Positions 45,401 through 57,500 of a stretch of 64,000 bases of DNA are shown in pieces. How positions within the stretch are numbered: position 1 is the first letter of the stretch; the number at the start of each line of letters is the position of its first letter. Below the pieces are notes generated by a model. That model ran no database searches and was not told where the DNA came from. It saw only the letters and a list, made by a program, of their open reading frames with translations. The stretch is from Caulobacter radicis (GTDB lineage: Bacteria > Pseudomonadota > Alphaproteobacteria > Caulobacterales > Caulobacteraceae): positions 1 through 64,000 of the forward strand of contig NZ_QDKO01000015.1 in NCBI RefSeq assembly GCF_003094615.1, in the 5' to 3' direction. Position numbers and translations under genes: made by a program.

Positions 45401-45681
45401 TCCGCGCCATGAGCGACGCCGAGAAACTGGGCGCGCCGGCCTTCGAGCAGATGCAGTCGGGGCTGGCCCTCGCCTCGCACGCGGTGGAGGCGCCGTACGA
45501 CGCCGCCCTCGACCTCGACATCAGTTTCGAAACCGCCGTCTACCGCACCCTGCAAGACGGGGCGGCCGAGCGGATCGCCGCCATCCCCCTGTCCGGGCGG
45601 CTGATGGAAGCCGCCGCCGACGCCGGCGCGGCGGCCAAGGCCCGTGGACGCCTGGCCAGCGCACTCACGGCCGCGGCCTAA
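42412..45681 (+). CDS. DUF6603-like large beta-rich protein of unknown function
   Basis: A 1089-residue protein beginning MEANFQKLLLEEISRLFEPL, coupled to the preceding gene by TGATG. The first 250 residues are mostly helical. From about residue 260 the chain turns into long alternating beta segments with repeated glycine turns. The most recognisable part, about 515-880 (GGGYLFFDPAKAQYAGALQL, GYGFTLNGVGGLIGVNR, LGWGTPRILTLDLGLVLEMP, LLLGRLRAILPSEDKPLVRL), resembles the DUF6603 family as I remember it. The C-terminal 200 residues are a separate soluble domain. No signal peptide or membrane segment is seen. The alternating strands could form an elongated or barrel-like scaffold; no enzymatic motif is visible. 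Family function is unknown to me. Confidence 0.65.
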   Translation: MEANFQKLLLEEISRLFEPLVTAAGNVGYRRALFGEVGWNLAALPGVEEGLAQKLEVLVEAHATISTLINDPPESLPELKATFEALKPLIAAARSLKTAFDEVVAVAPHLDDLLEELLHQLLLIYLQRWRPRLYQAADLLTLIEVSPTFEPPQQVKNGEGQVIIAPHQPRRVRFDRLGPLFSDPAAVLGEHYLPNGLATKEDVAAASGLIFPMLARVLQEIGMRAVYGVAPGAEVDLGQADPDLIRRLLFVSTRAPVGPSAALGASLLMLSKEEGGPGLAVSPRGAASFNAKLSGWDLELTTEGTPGSFVFGPEGVAMANDGAGLKVAARLQKTRYEDEEAPLLIGSVKGTRLEANHLSVGAAFAVGFGEDPDISISAEAGEAALVLCAGDGDGFLQEVLPDEIRVPFALGVEWSRAGGLRLKGGAGLETNLAIKKSFGGVLDIDTLHFGMRADETGLSAQASVSAKAHIGPITAVVEQIGVEARLTPAPAGQVGALGPLDVDINFKPPAGVGLDIKAGPVTGGGYLFFDPAKAQYAGALQLELGGKIALGAVGLLTTRMPDGEKGFSLFVLISAEFPPMQLGYGFTLNGVGGLIGVNRTANTDVLRAGIRTGGLGSVLFPKDPARNAPQIISNLNAAFPAAADRVLIGPMAKLGWGTPRILTLDLGLVLEMPSPVRLLLLGRLRAILPSEDKPLVRLQMDALGVLDFERREVSLDATLYDSKLLEFALTGDMALRASWGANPNFLLAVGGFNPRYRPPAAFPKLNRVALSLDQGSNLKLRLETYLALTSNTAQFGARADLHVAAAGFTVDAYLYFDALFQFEPFAFVVDLGAMAALKYKGRNLVGVKFDMNLSGPSPWHVRGKASIEVLFFDVTVDFDHTFGRRQAPATPAVTYIRPLLLEALRDPRNWSGLTVSHPLVRLRDPGKAEGELLLHPLAALNVSQRVAPLDRDITRFGANTPGDGGRYTLEMVAPDGGAIDGRVEVTPVQDAFAPAQFRAMSDAEKLGAPAFEQMQSGLALASHAVEAPYDAALDLDISFETAVYRTLQDGAAERIAAIPLSGRLMEAAADAGAAAKARGRLASALTAAA

Positions 45682-45700
45682 CAGAGCATCCGGAAAGACG

Positions 45701-48544
45701 ATGTCCGACACCGCCCAAGCCAAGTACACCTTCCTGCCCTACGTCCGGCGAGGTCTAGCCGCCGTGCTGGCCGGCGACGCCGAGGACGGCCGTCTCCAGA
45801 TGCCCGTCCGGCTGAAGCTGCAAGGCGGCGGGGTAGAAGAGACCGTCGACCTGCCGCTACGCCTTTATGGCCCGGGCGACGTGATCGGCATCGATCCGGC
45901 CGAGGTGATCCGCACCGAGCCGCGCCACCAGACTCCCGACTTCGATCCCCAATACTTCCCGGCGGTCGAGTTCGACACGCCCGGCCTGCCGTGGATGTTC
46001 AGCCCCGAGGCGGCGAGCGAGGGCGTGCTGCGCCCCTGGCTGTGCCTGGTGGTGGTTCGCGACCGCGCGCCCAACCTGTTGTCCGCCGGCCCGGACCGCC
46101 CGGTGGCGAGCCTGGAATGCGAGCTGCGCGAACTGCCCGACCTCGCCGAGACCTACGCCTGGGCGCATGCCCAGGTGCTGCGCGAGGCGCCGGCCGGCGA
46201 GGACGAGGACGCCGCGCGCCAGGCCGTGCACGACGTCATCACCGGCGTACCCGGGCGAAACCTGTCGCGGCTGCTGTGCCCCCGGCGGCTCGTCCCCAAC
46301 ACGGCCTACATCGCCTGCGTGGTTCCCGCCTTCGAGGCGGGACGCCTGGCGGGTCTTGGCCTGCCGGTCACGCCGCAGTGCCTCGCCGACCTCACGCCGG
46401 CCTGGCCGGCGCCACAAGCGGCGGAACGCGGGACGGTGACCTTGCCGGTCTACCATCACTGGCGCTTCAGCACCGGAGCCGGCGCCGAGAGCTTCGAAAC
46501 CCTCGTGCGGCGCCTGGAACGGCGCAACGACCTGCCCGGCGTGGGGGTGCTCAGCCTCGACGTCGGCGCGCCCGGATGGGGCTTGCCGGCCGCCCCCGGG
46601 ACGCGGCTCGCCCTGGACGGCGCCCTGGTTCCGCCGCGGACCACCGCGCCCACGCCCTGGCCTTCGACGCACCGGGACACGTTCCAGGCCGCCCTGCGCC
46701 AGCTGCTGAACGCGCCGGCGACAAGCGGCGAGGCCCTGGTGGCCCCACCCATCTACGGCCAGCAGCACGCCGGCCGCGGCGTCGTGCCCACGCCGGGCCA
46801 GGCGCCGAACTGGCTGGGCGAATTGAACCTGGACCCTCGCCACCGCGTCGCGGCCGGGCTTGGGGGACTGACCGTCCGAGCCCGCCAGGACGAACTGATG
46901 GCCGCCGCCTGGGAGCAGGTGGAGGAGATCGAACGCGACAACCAGGTGCGTCGGCAGGCGCAGCTCGCGGTCGAGATCGGCTCGAACCTCCATGCGCGGC
47001 TGACCGCACTCGACCCCGGCGCCCTGCTGCAGGTCACTGCGCCCGCTCACGACCGCGTCGGGAACTCGGCGGCGGGAGGAGCGAAAGCCCGTTCCGCGCA
47101 GGCGGAAAACAGCGTCGGCGACCAGGTGCGCCGCAGCGCCCTGCCCTCGAACGCCTTGTCCGCCGGCTTTCGCCGGATGACGCGAGGACGTGGCCCGATC
47201 GCTCGCCGCGCGGCGCCCGGGGCCGAACCGCAGAACCCGCTGGACCGGCTGATCGCCGCGCCGACGGCCGCCGCCCCGGAACGCCCGGAACGCGTCGCCC
47301 TGCTGTCGCTCGACACCCTGGCCTCGTCCCTTCGCGGCGGCGCCGCGCCGCCTGGAGACGAGGCCTCCAGGCCCACTATCGAAATGCTGATCCTGGGCGC
47401 GATGGCCGACGCTCCGGCGGCGGCCAAGAGCGCCCGGATGGATCCGAGCGGCGGGGCGGCGCTTGGCCAGGCCGCGGCCATCCAGCAGGCCAAGCTGGCC
47501 GAGCTCAGCGGCGCGGGCGAGACCAGGACGGCCGCCCAACTGCCGCTTGAGCACGTCGCCGCCGAACTCAAGGCGAGGCTGGATCCGGCCCAGCGCATTC
47601 CCGAGGCCGTGGGTGAGCGGGTGCGCAACGCTCCGGTCGCCAAGTCCGCCCGGGCGGCGGCGACCGGCGCAGCCGCCCCTCTGAGCCCCGTCATGGCCGC
47701 GCCGAACTTCCCCACGCCGATGTATCGCGCGCTGCAGGAAATGCACGACATGCTGCTGCCGGGGCTGGAGAACACCCCGCCCAACACCCTGGCGCTGCTG
47801 AAGACCAATCCGCGGTTCATCGAGGCGTTCATGGTCGGGCTGAACCACGAGTTCGCCCGGGAGCTGCTATGGCGCGAGTATCCCACCGACCAGCGTGGAA
47901 CCTACTTCCGGCAGTTCTGGGACGTTCGCGCCGCCGAGTTCGCGGGACCCGACCTGTCCCCCATCCACGACTGGTCCGATGGCAGCGCACTCGGCGGCCA
48001 TCTGGGCGTGGGCGACGCCGAGGACGACCTCGTCCTGCTGATCCGGGGCGACCTTCTGCGACGCTATCCGGACGCGCTGATCTATGCGGTGAAGGCCCTG
48101 CCCGACGGAGCCTTCCCCCAGGACCAGCCCGCCCAGGTGAAACTGCCGCGCTTCACCGGCGCGAGGGAGCCCGAGATCGCCTTCGTCGGCTTCGACCTGA
48201 CCGAAACCCAGGCCAGGACGGACGCGGGCGGCTGGTACTTCGTGCTGCAGGAGCAACCCGCCGCACCGCGTTTCGGGCTGGACCCCGCCGCCGGGCCCCA
48301 GACGGCTTCGGACCTGAAGGCCTGGCGCGACGTCTCCTGGGGTCATGTGGTCTCGACACCGGAGGCGTTGGCCGCCCTGACCCACGCGCCCGTCGCCGGC
48401 CCGTTGGCCGGCAAGTCCATCGGACCGGAACGAGCCCCGGTCACCTGGGGCAAGAACGCCGGCCACATGGCCCGCATCACCCTGCAGCGCACCTACCGCA
48501 TCGCCATCCATGCCGAGGCGATGCTCGCCTTGCCCAAAGATTGA
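45701..48544 (+). CDS. Large conserved protein of unknown function (947 aa)
   Basis: ATG 45701 ([19 protein letters not shown]) follows GGAAAG and lies 19 bases after the previous stop. I do not recognise a named domain. The N-terminal 330 residues are a compact region with [29 protein letters not shown] and RPWLCLVVV. Residues about 330-640 are low-complexity, Ala/Arg-rich and probably helical. The C-terminal part has a striking conserved-looking block, [20 protein letters not shown] followed by FWD (about 718-740), then a beta-rich end. There is no signal peptide or membrane segment. The gene is flanked on both sides by cluster members at short distance (19 and 11 bases), so it is co-transcribed with them. 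Confidence 0.6.
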   Translation: MSDTAQAKYTFLPYVRRGLAAVLAGDAEDGRLQMPVRLKLQGGGVEETVDLPLRLYGPGDVIGIDPAEVIRTEPRHQTPDFDPQYFPAVEFDTPGLPWMFSPEAASEGVLRPWLCLVVVRDRAPNLLSAGPDRPVASLECELRELPDLAETYAWAHAQVLREAPAGEDEDAARQAVHDVITGVPGRNLSRLLCPRRLVPNTAYIACVVPAFEAGRLAGLGLPVTPQCLADLTPAWPAPQAAERGTVTLPVYHHWRFSTGAGAESFETLVRRLERRNDLPGVGVLSLDVGAPGWGLPAAPGTRLALDGALVPPRTTAPTPWPSTHRDTFQAALRQLLNAPATSGEALVAPPIYGQQHAGRGVVPTPGQAPNWLGELNLDPRHRVAAGLGGLTVRARQDELMAAAWEQVEEIERDNQVRRQAQLAVEIGSNLHARLTALDPGALLQVTAPAHDRVGNSAAGGAKARSAQAENSVGDQVRRSALPSNALSAGFRRMTRGRGPIARRAAPGAEPQNPLDRLIAAPTAAAPERPERVALLSLDTLASSLRGGAAPPGDEASRPTIEMLILGAMADAPAAAKSARMDPSGGAALGQAAAIQQAKLAELSGAGETRTAAQLPLEHVAAELKARLDPAQRIPEAVGERVRNAPVAKSARAAATGAAAPLSPVMAAPNFPTPMYRALQEMHDMLLPGLENTPPNTLALLKTNPRFIEAFMVGLNHEFARELLWREYPTDQRGTYFRQFWDVRAAEFAGPDLSPIHDWSDGSALGGHLGVGDAEDDLVLLIRGDLLRRYPDALIYAVKALPDGAFPQDQPAQVKLPRFTGAREPEIAFVGFDLTETQARTDAGGWYFVLQEQPAAPRFGLDPAAGPQTASDLKAWRDVSWGHVVSTPEALAALTHAPVAGPLAGKSIGPERAPVTWGKNAGHMARITLQRTYRIAIHAEAMLALPKD

Positions 48545-48555
48545 AGAAGCACACC

Positions 48556-51500
48556 GTGGACCTGAACGCAGAGATCCTTCGGCTCACCGCCGAACTGGCC
48601 GCCGCCAAGCGCTCGGCCGAAGAGGCGGCGACCCGGTCCGTCGGCGCCGGCCAGGCCCTGGCCGCGGCCCAGACCGAGCAGGCCCGGCTGCGCCAGCGCG
48701 TCGCCGAGCTGGAGGCCGTCGCCGCCCAGGCTGTCCAGGCGCGCGGCCTGGCCGACGCCGCGGATCGGCGGGCCGCCGTCGCGGTCCAGGATCTGGACGC
48801 CGCCCGCCCCGTCCGCGACCAGGCGGCGGCCCGGTACAACACCCTGGCCGCGCGCGCCGCCGCGCTGAACCAGCAGGCCGCCCAGATCCCGGGGGTGCAG
48901 GCCGAGGTTTCAGCGCACCAGGCCGAGACCTCGCGCCTCGGCGCCGAGCTGACACGGATCAAGAACGCCAAACCCAAGCCTCCGATCAGGAAGCCCGGTT
49001 TGGACACCGGGATAGACTACGCCGAAGTGATGGAGGCCTGGCAGGCGCAGGTGAACGCGGCCACCCAGGCCCGCGACGCCGCCGCCGCGCGGCTGGCGGC
49101 GGCGCAGGCGCGGCTCGCCCAGCTGGCGCCCATCCCCGCCCAGGCCGCACAGGCGCAAGCCGAGGCCAACGCCGCGAGCCAGGCGCTGGCCGAGGCCGAC
49201 CGGCGGATCGCCACGAACACCCAGCTTGTCGCGACCACGCGCGTCGAAGCCCAGACCGCCCGCGCCCGGGCCACCGAACTGGACCGCGCCGCCGCGCCGC
49301 TGCCGGAAGCACGCGGCCAATCCCAGACGGCGGACGCCGCCGCCGCGCAGCGCGGAGCCGAGGCCCAGCTGGCCGCCACGGCCCTAACGAGCGCTCAGGC
49401 GCGGATCGTCCAGGTCCAGGCCGAACTGGACCAGCGCCTCGCCGAGCAACGCGCATCGCTGCCGCAGGCCATTTTCGGATCGCTGCCGACGGACACCCCG
49501 ATCGCGCTCCTTCCCGTGCGCCTGGAGACGCGGTTCGTGGCCGCTGGCGCGGGCCGCGAGTTGCTGGTGCGGGTCTATCCCGACACCATCCACGTCGATA
49601 CGCATGAGCCGGAACTGACGCCCGAGGAAGACCTGTGGGGCAGGCACTTCTGGGAGCATGCCTGGCGCGCCGGCGACGACACCGCGCGGCTGGAGGCGGC
49701 CAGAGCGCAACTGGCCCAGCGGTTCGGCGAGCCCCGCGCGGCCTGGATCGCGCGAGCGCTCACCCCCGGCAACCCCGCCGATGCTCCCGCCGCCGCCCTG
49801 GCCGAAGACGCCCCTCTGCCCAAGGCGCTGGTGTTCCCCAAGACGGGCTCGCGCACGGCGTCATGGACCCGAGCGCCACACGCGGCCGCCCTGCCGGACC
49901 GCTGGCTGGCGGTGGGCTATCGCGACGGCAGGCGGGTTATCGTCGCCCAATCGGCCCCGGTGAAACCGCCGGGCGGCGCCGACGGCGCACCGCTGGCCGT
50001 GGCGGCCGCCCCCGACAAGGCGCCATCCGATCCCGCGCCGGAAAGCGGCGCCCAGGAGCTGCTCGACGCCGGAAGCCGCTGGCTCGTCGACTTCCAGGCG
50101 GCGCTCGACTGCGGAATGGCCATCCGGGCCCCATGGCCCCGGAACGAGCCCGAGCGCCTCGACCGCCTGCTGGTGTTCGGGGTGCGGACCACCGGCGACG
50201 CGGCGGCCTCGGCCGGGCGCCTGCGCGGCCTGCTGGACGCCCACCATTTCACCGACGGCCTCGCCTTCCTGGACCAGGGCTCGGCCAGCAACGCCACCGG
50301 GACCCCGACCTCTGATCAGGGCCGCGACGGCGCCGCTCGCCTCGACGTGGGGCCCGCCCCGACGCCGACGGACGGAAGCGACGGCGCGGCGGCCGCGAGC
50401 CTGCTGGGCCTCGGCCGCGATGTCTTCGCCGGCGTGGCGGGCGCCGACGGCCAGGAGCAGGCCGACGCCCAGGCGATGAACGCGGCGCTCTGGCCCGCGA
50501 CCTGGGGCTACTACCTCGAACAGGGCATGGCGCAACCGCTCTCCGAAACGGCCCGGGGCAAGGCTCGCCGGCACTTCATCGACCACGTCCGGGGACGCGG
50601 CCCGGCGCCCGCCCTGCGTATCGGCCGGCAACCCTACGGGCTGCTGCCGGCGACCTCGCTGGACCTGTGGACGATGCGGCCGAACGAGCCGGCGCCCGAC
50701 CTTGCCCCGCTGCTGCGGACCGCCAGGTCGATCTGGCGGGCCGTGCTCTCCCGCGCGCCGCACATCGGAGCCCCCGGCGACAAGAACGACACCCTCCTGC
50801 AGATCCTGGGCATGGAAGCGCGCTCGAGCCGCTTCGACCTGCGCAGCCTGATCGGCGGGCAGTACGGCCGACGATTGCTGGAGCTGTTGGGGCAGACGCC
50901 TCAGATCGAGCAGCTCGAGGCGCAGGCCGGCCGGGTGCGCGGCTTGCTGGAGGCGAACGGCCTGCCGGGCCACGCGCGACTGGCCGACGCCACATCGGGT
51001 ACGCTGGCGCGCGACGTGTTCAGCGCCGACCGCGGCTCCCGCAATCTGGCCGACACCGGCGCCGCCGTGCATTGGCTGCTTTCCCTGACCGCCGAGCAGC
51101 TTCGCCAAGCGGTCTTCCCCCCGTCGCAGGAGCCCGGCGAACAGCCGCCGAGCCAGTTGTCCGACCTGCTGCTGCTGGCGCTGCGCCACGCCGCCCTGAC
51201 GGAATACGATACGGCCGCCACCCGCCTTCTGGTCGCCGCCGGCCAGGCGACCGCCGATGCGCGCCTTGAGGCCGAAATCGTGGAGGCCGACCGCCCCAGG
51301 CCCTGGGACCGCCTGGCGACGCTCACCAACGTCGACGCCCTGCCGGAACTGGCCGAGTTCCGCCAAAGCCTCGGCCACATGGCCAAGCGGCCCGCCCCGG
51401 CGCTCGAAGGCGCGCTGACGGAGACCTTCGACCTGGCCTCGCACCGGCTGGACGCCTGGATAACCTCGCTGGCGAGCAGCCGGCTGGCCGCGATGCGCGC

Positions 51501-54500
51501 GGCAAAGCCCGCGGGCGTGCACCTGGGCGGCTACGGCTGGATCGAGAACCTCGCCGCCGATGACGCCGCCGCCCCCAGGCGGGACGGGGGCTATGTGCAG
51601 GCGCCGTCGCTGGCCCACGCGGCGACCGCCGCGGTCCTGCGCAGCGGCTATCTGGCCCACGCGGACAAGGCCGAGAACAGCTTCGCCGTGGACCTGTCGT
51701 CGGCGCGGGTGCGATCGGCGCTGTGGCTGCTGGACGGCGTACGCCAGGGCCAACCGATGGCGGCGCTGCTGGGTTATCGTTTCGAGCGCGGCCTGCACGA
51801 GAACCACCCCGGCCAGGAACTCGACAAATACATCCGGCTGTTCCGCGAACTCGAGGGTTTTCAGGGCGACACCTCCCAGGCGCCGGAAGCCGAAGCGGTT
51901 CGCGTGGCCGAAAAGGCGTTGGCCGACGCACGCGTGGCGCTGGATACCGCGAGAGGTCTACTGGCGAGCGCCGCGGCGGCCGTACTGGCCAACAAGGACC
52001 TGATCGACGCCGGCGCCCGGGCCAACGCCCAGAAGAACGACCCCAAATCCGCCCTATCGCAAACGACCACCAGCGCCCGGCTGGCGGCGGAGGCGCGTGA
52101 CAGGGTTCGCAACCGGCTGGCGGCGATCGCGGCCGATATCGAGGCCATGCAGGCGAGCATCAGCGACCTCCTGGACGCCGAGCGCCATGAACGCCCGTAC
52201 GGCAAGCCGCCGATCGACAACAGCGCCGAGATCGATGCGCTACAGCAGGAGATCTGGGCGCTGGAGGCCGAGCGCGGCCAGATAGCGCCGACGCTGCCGG
52301 GGCTGGTCGAGCAGGCGAAAACCTGGGCGACGGCTCTGACGAACCTGACAAATCAGCTCAATCAGGCGATCACGGCGGGGAACACGGCCCAGGGCCTCAA
52401 GGCCGGACTGGAGGGCCAACGAACCACCGCCGCGAACGCCATCACCTCGGCTCAGGCCCTGGTCGACACCTCGAGCAAGACTTGCCTCGCCGCCTACGAC
52501 GCGCTCTGGGCCAAGGCCCACGAGACCCTGCCGGCCGGCAAGGTCGTCGACGGACTGGCGCTGCTTCAACGCTGGAAGACGGGCAAGGCCGAAGGCCGCT
52601 GGGACCCGCAGACCATCCCGTTCGGCGCCGAACTGTCCGGCGTCCGCCTGCCTAGCCAGAACGGCGCGGATGCGGCCGCCTGGCGCGCCATCGCCGCCGA
52701 ACTGGACGGTCTGGCCGACCTGATGGACGCCGCCAGCGACCTGATCCTGGCCGAGAGCGTGCACCAGGTGGTCCAGGGCAATCCAATGCGGTCCGGCGCG
52801 GCCCTGGAGGCGGTGGGACGCGGCGAGCTTCCGCCCCCGGATTTCGACGTGATCCGCACCCCAAGAACCGGGGTGGCGACCACGCATCGGCTGCTCGTCC
52901 TGCTGGCCGGCGCGCCGCTCGAACGGACCGGCTGGGAGGTCGCCCCCACGCAGGCCCGCGCCGCCGCCGAACCTCAATTGGACGCCTGGGCGGGCCACCT
53001 GCTTGGCAGCCCGAGCCGGGTGTTCTGCCGTGGGGAGTATTTCGACACCGCGACCGGCGCGGCGCTGAAGCCGCCGGTGACGCTGTCGCTGGCCGCGCTG
53101 AAGCTGGCGCCGCTGGACTATGTCCATATGAGCGACGCGAGCGGCGGCGGCGTGCTCTCGGAGCTTGAGCAACGGCTGGTCGATCACCTGCTCGCCGCAG
53201 CGCGACCCGCGGACGTTCCCGCCACGGCCGGCGTCCGCCTCGACTTCGAGCGCGATCCGGCGTGGAGCGCCGACCGGCTGGGCGCCGCGGAATTTCTGGA
53301 GGCGGTCCGCTCGGTGCGCGACCTGCTCGTCAACGCGCGCCCCCTGACCGCCGCAGACCTGGCCCAAGCCGAGTCCACGTCCTCGGCCGTGATCGACGTG
53401 GCCGACCTGCGCCGACGCGCCGACGGCGCCGCGGCCCTGCTGAAGGCGGCGGCGAGCCGCATCCCCGCTCCGCCCGCCGAAGGCGCGAGCGCCGAGGAGA
53501 CCCTGGCCTACCTGCGATCACTGGACCTGGAAGCGATGCGCGAGACCCTGCTGGCGCTCGCGGCCTTCGGCATAGCCGGCGCCGCGCCCGCCGCGCCGTT
53601 CGAAGGTCTGGCCGAGGGGCGAGCCGCGCTGCTCGAACAGTCCAGAAGCGTCGGAACCGAGGTCGGCAAGCGGCTGGCGCAGTTGCAAGCGCTGGACGCC
53701 GCCGCCGATCGGGACACGGCTGCCCATCAGCTCTCGCGGCTGGCGGTCCTGTTTGGGGATGCGTTCAAGGTCCTGCCCCGCTGGTCCGCGCCCAACGCCG
53801 CGGAGCTGGAACGGACCTTCGCCGCCAGTCACCAGCTCCAGGCGCGCGGTACGGGCAAAGCCGATCCCCTGCCCGCCGTGACCTGGGTGCAGCGCGCGGC
53901 GCGGATGCGGGACGGCGCCCGGCGGCTCGACGAAACCCTTACCTTCGCCGAAGCCCTGCGCGGCGATGTCGCCCTGCACTTCGAGGTCGGTCAGCTGCCC
54001 CATGTACCGAACGACCGCTGGACGGCGCTGCCGCTGCCCGCCGGCGCGGCGCCCTCGCCGGGCCGACTGTCCCTGGTCGCTCACCTGGCGGGCCGGGTCT
54101 CGCCCCAGGCCGCCCCCAGCGGCCTGTTCGTGGACGCCGCGGGACGGCCGGCGCCGGTCTGCGGCCTGATGGTCGACGAGTGGGTCGAAGCCATCCCCAA
54201 CGCCAAGGAAACGACCGGCCTGGCCTTCCACTACGACCAGCCGGGCGCCCGCGCGCCCCAGGCCGTGCTGCTGGCGACCCCGCCCAACGCCGAGGCCGCC
54301 TGGCGGCCCGAAACCCTCGAGGCCATCCTGCTGGAGACCCTGGAGTTGGCGAAGCTACGGGTTCTCGACCTGGCGGCGCTGCAAACGGCCGAGACCACCA
54401 AGGTGGGCCTGGCCGGCCATTTGCTGCCGGCGCTGGCCTTCGCGATCAACGCCGAAGGCGACGCCATCTCCACCGACTTCGCCCAAGCGGCGACCGTTCC

Positions 54501-54507
54501 GGCCTGA
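48556..54507 (+). CDS. Giant coiled-coil-containing protein of unknown function (1983 aa)
   Basis: GTG 48556 is used since GAAGAAG lies six bases before it; TTG 48541, overlapping the previous stop, is an alternative. Residues 1 to about 300 form a long Ala/Gln/Glu/Arg coiled coil (heptad-like [19 protein letters not shown]). A globular region follows with [42 protein letters not shown] and later [19 protein letters not shown] and [10 protein letters not shown] second coiled coil spans about 1110-1310. The remaining 670 residues are mixed, ending near [20 protein letters not shown]. No secretion signal, membrane segment or catalytic motif is visible. The size and coiled coils suggest a structural or scaffold role within the cluster; that is inference. 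Confidence 0.6.
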   Translation: MDLNAEILRLTAELAAAKRSAEEAATRSVGAGQALAAAQTEQARLRQRVAELEAVAAQAVQARGLADAADRRAAVAVQDLDAARPVRDQAAARYNTLAARAAALNQQAAQIPGVQAEVSAHQAETSRLGAELTRIKNAKPKPPIRKPGLDTGIDYAEVMEAWQAQVNAATQARDAAAARLAAAQARLAQLAPIPAQAAQAQAEANAASQALAEADRRIATNTQLVATTRVEAQTARARATELDRAAAPLPEARGQSQTADAAAAQRGAEAQLAATALTSAQARIVQVQAELDQRLAEQRASLPQAIFGSLPTDTPIALLPVRLETRFVAAGAGRELLVRVYPDTIHVDTHEPELTPEEDLWGRHFWEHAWRAGDDTARLEAARAQLAQRFGEPRAAWIARALTPGNPADAPAAALAEDAPLPKALVFPKTGSRTASWTRAPHAAALPDRWLAVGYRDGRRVIVAQSAPVKPPGGADGAPLAVAAAPDKAPSDPAPESGAQELLDAGSRWLVDFQAALDCGMAIRAPWPRNEPERLDRLLVFGVRTTGDAAASAGRLRGLLDAHHFTDGLAFLDQGSASNATGTPTSDQGRDGAARLDVGPAPTPTDGSDGAAAASLLGLGRDVFAGVAGADGQEQADAQAMNAALWPATWGYYLEQGMAQPLSETARGKARRHFIDHVRGRGPAPALRIGRQPYGLLPATSLDLWTMRPNEPAPDLAPLLRTARSIWRAVLSRAPHIGAPGDKNDTLLQILGMEARSSRFDLRSLIGGQYGRRLLELLGQTPQIEQLEAQAGRVRGLLEANGLPGHARLADATSGTLARDVFSADRGSRNLADTGAAVHWLLSLTAEQLRQAVFPPSQEPGEQPPSQLSDLLLLALRHAALTEYDTAATRLLVAAGQATADARLEAEIVEADRPRPWDRLATLTNVDALPELAEFRQSLGHMAKRPAPALEGALTETFDLASHRLDAWITSLASSRLAAMRAAKPAGVHLGGYGWIENLAADDAAAPRRDGGYVQAPSLAHAATAAVLRSGYLAHADKAENSFAVDLSSARVRSALWLLDGVRQGQPMAALLGYRFERGLHENHPGQELDKYIRLFRELEGFQGDTSQAPEAEAVRVAEKALADARVALDTARGLLASAAAAVLANKDLIDAGARANAQKNDPKSALSQTTTSARLAAEARDRVRNRLAAIAADIEAMQASISDLLDAERHERPYGKPPIDNSAEIDALQQEIWALEAERGQIAPTLPGLVEQAKTWATALTNLTNQLNQAITAGNTAQGLKAGLEGQRTTAANAITSAQALVDTSSKTCLAAYDALWAKAHETLPAGKVVDGLALLQRWKTGKAEGRWDPQTIPFGAELSGVRLPSQNGADAAAWRAIAAELDGLADLMDAASDLILAESVHQVVQGNPMRSGAALEAVGRGELPPPDFDVIRTPRTGVATTHRLLVLLAGAPLERTGWEVAPTQARAAAEPQLDAWAGHLLGSPSRVFCRGEYFDTATGAALKPPVTLSLAALKLAPLDYVHMSDASGGGVLSELEQRLVDHLLAAARPADVPATAGVRLDFERDPAWSADRLGAAEFLEAVRSVRDLLVNARPLTAADLAQAESTSSAVIDVADLRRRADGAAALLKAAASRIPAPPAEGASAEETLAYLRSLDLEAMRETLLALAAFGIAGAAPAAPFEGLAEGRAALLEQSRSVGTEVGKRLAQLQALDAAADRDTAAHQLSRLAVLFGDAFKVLPRWSAPNAAELERTFAASHQLQARGTGKADPLPAVTWVQRAARMRDGARRLDETLTFAEALRGDVALHFEVGQLPHVPNDRWTALPLPAGAAPSPGRLSLVAHLAGRVSPQAAPSGLFVDAAGRPAPVCGLMVDEWVEAIPNAKETTGLAFHYDQPGARAPQAVLLATPPNAEAAWRPETLEAILLETLELAKLRVLDLAALQTAETTKVGLAGHLLPALAFAINAEGDAISTDFAQAATVPA

Positions 54508-54530
54508 CCCAAGCGACCAAGGCGAGCCCC

Positions 54531-57500
54531 ATGCCCTCCATCACCACCTGGACCCGCATCGAACCGGTCGGCCGTGATCCCAACATGACCGGCGGACTGA
54601 ACGCCGCTGTCCACGATCCGTTGTGGCTGCTGGCGCGCCAGTGGCAGTTTGGCGAGTTCCTCGGGACCGACGCGGGTTCGCCTGCCCTGGCCCGCTTCGA
54701 GGCGGACTGCGGACGACTGGACCGGTTCCTGCCGGACTACGATCCGGACCGCGTTCCGACCACCTTCTCCAAGTTCGGCCTGACCGACTTCGACCTGGAA
54801 TACTGGACCGGCGCGGCCTGGGCGCAGATCCCCGGCGGACAGGTTCGAGGCAACAACAAGGTTCATGTTCGAGCCCGGTTCTCGCCGATCCGCACCGATC
54901 GTGTGCGGGTGGTGGTGCGAGGCGCGCTCGAACAATTCAGCCGCATCGTCGAACTGGAGGCGATGCAGGCGATCGCCCAGCCCTCCGACCGCGACGTCAC
55001 CTGGGTGAGCGACGCGGCGCCGGCCGGCGCCGTGGCGCGCGGCGACGGCTGGTCATGGGCCATGGACGCCACCGCGCCGGCCGGCGGCGGCAAGGTCCAC
55101 AGCACCCCCAACGCCGACGGCGTCAAGCAGCACTATTTCGAGGATTGCGCCGAGCACCTGCCGATCCACGAGGGTGAGAGCCTGTTCGTCCATGTGTGGC
55201 TCGATCCGAAGAACCCGCCCAAGCAGATCATGCTGCAAGGGTTCGACGGGACCTGGGACCATCGCGCCTACTGGGGCGAAAGCCGCATCGAGTGGGGCGT
55301 CGAGGGCCAGGTGAGCCGCCGGCGGATGGGCGACCTGCCGACGCCAGGGACCTGGACCCGCCTGGAGATCCCCGCCAAGCTCATCGGACTGGAGGGCCGC
55401 ACCCTCAGGGGCATGGCCTTCACCCAGTTCGGCGGCCTCTCGACCTGGGGTTCGGCCGGCAAGACCCGTGCGTTCCCGCCGGGCTCGGGCCTGTTCGCCG
55501 AATACTTCCCGAGCGTAGACCTGACGGGAACCGCGGCGACCCGGATCGACCCCGTGGTGGATTTCGCCTGGGGGGCGGCCGCCCCCCTTCCCTCCATACC
55601 CGCCGACAGGTTCTCGGTCCGATGGACGGGCGAGATCACGCCCCGGTTCTCCGAACCCTGCACCTTCCATGTCACAGGCGATGACGGCGTGCGCCTGTGG
55701 ATCGACGGCAAGATGATCATCAACGCCTGGATGAACCAGGCGGCGACCGAATACAGCGGCACGGTCACCCTGCAGGCCGGGCGCAAGTACGCCATACGGC
55801 TTGAATACTATGACAGCGTCAGCGTCGCGGAATGCCGGCTGATGTGGTCGAGCCCGCGCCAGCCCAAGCAGGTCGTTCCGCAAACCCAGCTCTACCCGCC
55901 GCCGTCCTATGCGGTTGCGTCCAGAAACGTCGCCCTGGCAGCCAACGGCGGGCGAGTGTTCGCCTCCTCGACCCACAGCGCGGCGTATCCGGTCACCGGC
56001 GCCAACAACGGCGACCGGACCGGCGCGGCCTGGGCCCAGGGCGGGGGCTGGAACGACGCCACGGCGGGCAGTTTTCCCGACTGGCTGCAGGTCAGCTTCA
56101 GCGGCGAGAAGCTGATCGAGGAGATCGGCGTCGTCACCCTGCAGGACGGCGCGCCCGTCGAGCCGGTCCCCTATCGACTGGGCGCCGAGCAACCGCTGGA
56201 CGGAGTCCGCACGCCGCTGGAGGCGCTGGTCGAGCGCGAACGGGCTCAGGCCGACGACGACGTGCGGGCGGCCGCCGAAAGCGGCCTTCACTTCCTGCGG
56301 ATCCTCTCCAGCCGCGGCCTTGGCAAGTACGGTCCGGCCGTGACTGCGGCCTATCGGCTGGAAGAAGGCCCCGGCGGCCCCCGCCGAGACGCCGCCAGCC
56401 GCCGGTTCGCCCGCCTGATGTCGGGCCGGACGCCGGACGGGCGCAAGCTGCGCGCCGCGCTGAAGCTGTCAGCCCCCGCCCTTCCCGCCGCGTTGGCCGT
56501 GAGCGCCGTCGACGACGCCGCCCTGCGCGCCGCCGCGGAAGCCTGGCTGGCCTGGCAAGGCGGCCTTGCCGAAACCGAAGCCGGCGCCGCGCCCGCCTGG
56601 CGGCCGGAGCGGATGGAATACGCCTTCGCGGTCTCAGCGACCACGTCCGCCGGCCGGGTGGATCTGGCCGCCCGCGACTATCCCGGCGGAGCCCTCGACT
56701 GGCATGCGTTCGACGCTCGCCTGCAACCCGGCGCGAGCGGCGGCAGGACCGTGGTCGCCGAGGCCATTCCGGCGCCGGTGAGCTATCGCGGCATGCCCGC
56801 TCCGCGCTACTGGCAGTTCGAGGACGGCCAGGTGGACTGGGGCCAGGTCAAGGCCGGCGAAACCGACCTGGCCATGCTCGCCCTGCTGGAGTTCGCGCTG
56901 GTCGGCAGCGACGACTGGTTCGTCATGCCCGTGGAACTGGATGCCGGAACGGTCTGCGCCCCCAAGGCGCTGACCGTCGTCGACACCTTCGGCGTGACGA
57001 CCCAGATCCGCCATCATACGGCGCTGGACGGCGCGACGGCCGGCTGGAACCTGTTCGGCCTGTCGCCCCAGCAGGCGACCGATGTCGCAAAGCCCCTGTT
57101 CTTTCTGGCGCCGACCCTGCTGTCGCCGATGGAGAGCGCGCCCGTCGAAGAGGTGCTGTTTCTTCGCGACGAGATGGCCAACATGGCCTGGGCGGTGGAG
57201 CGCGTCGTCCAAAGCGAAACCGGCCGCCGCATGGACCGCTACGAAGCCTACCGGCAGAGCCGTCCGCAAGGCGCCGCGCCTGGCCGGCTGGACGCCGGCG
57301 CCGCCTCGGCGCTGGTCTACAAGGTGGGTTCGGAACCGCCGGACTACTGGATTCCGATGACCCCCGCCCAGGTCGCGCCCAGGTCATACCGTCTCCGGCG
57401 CGGCGCTCTTCCCGGACCGGACGGCAAGGCGACGCCGCCGCTCGGTCTCATGCTCGAGCCTGGCCGCCGGCTGGACGTGCACGAGGAGGAGATCCCTCGC

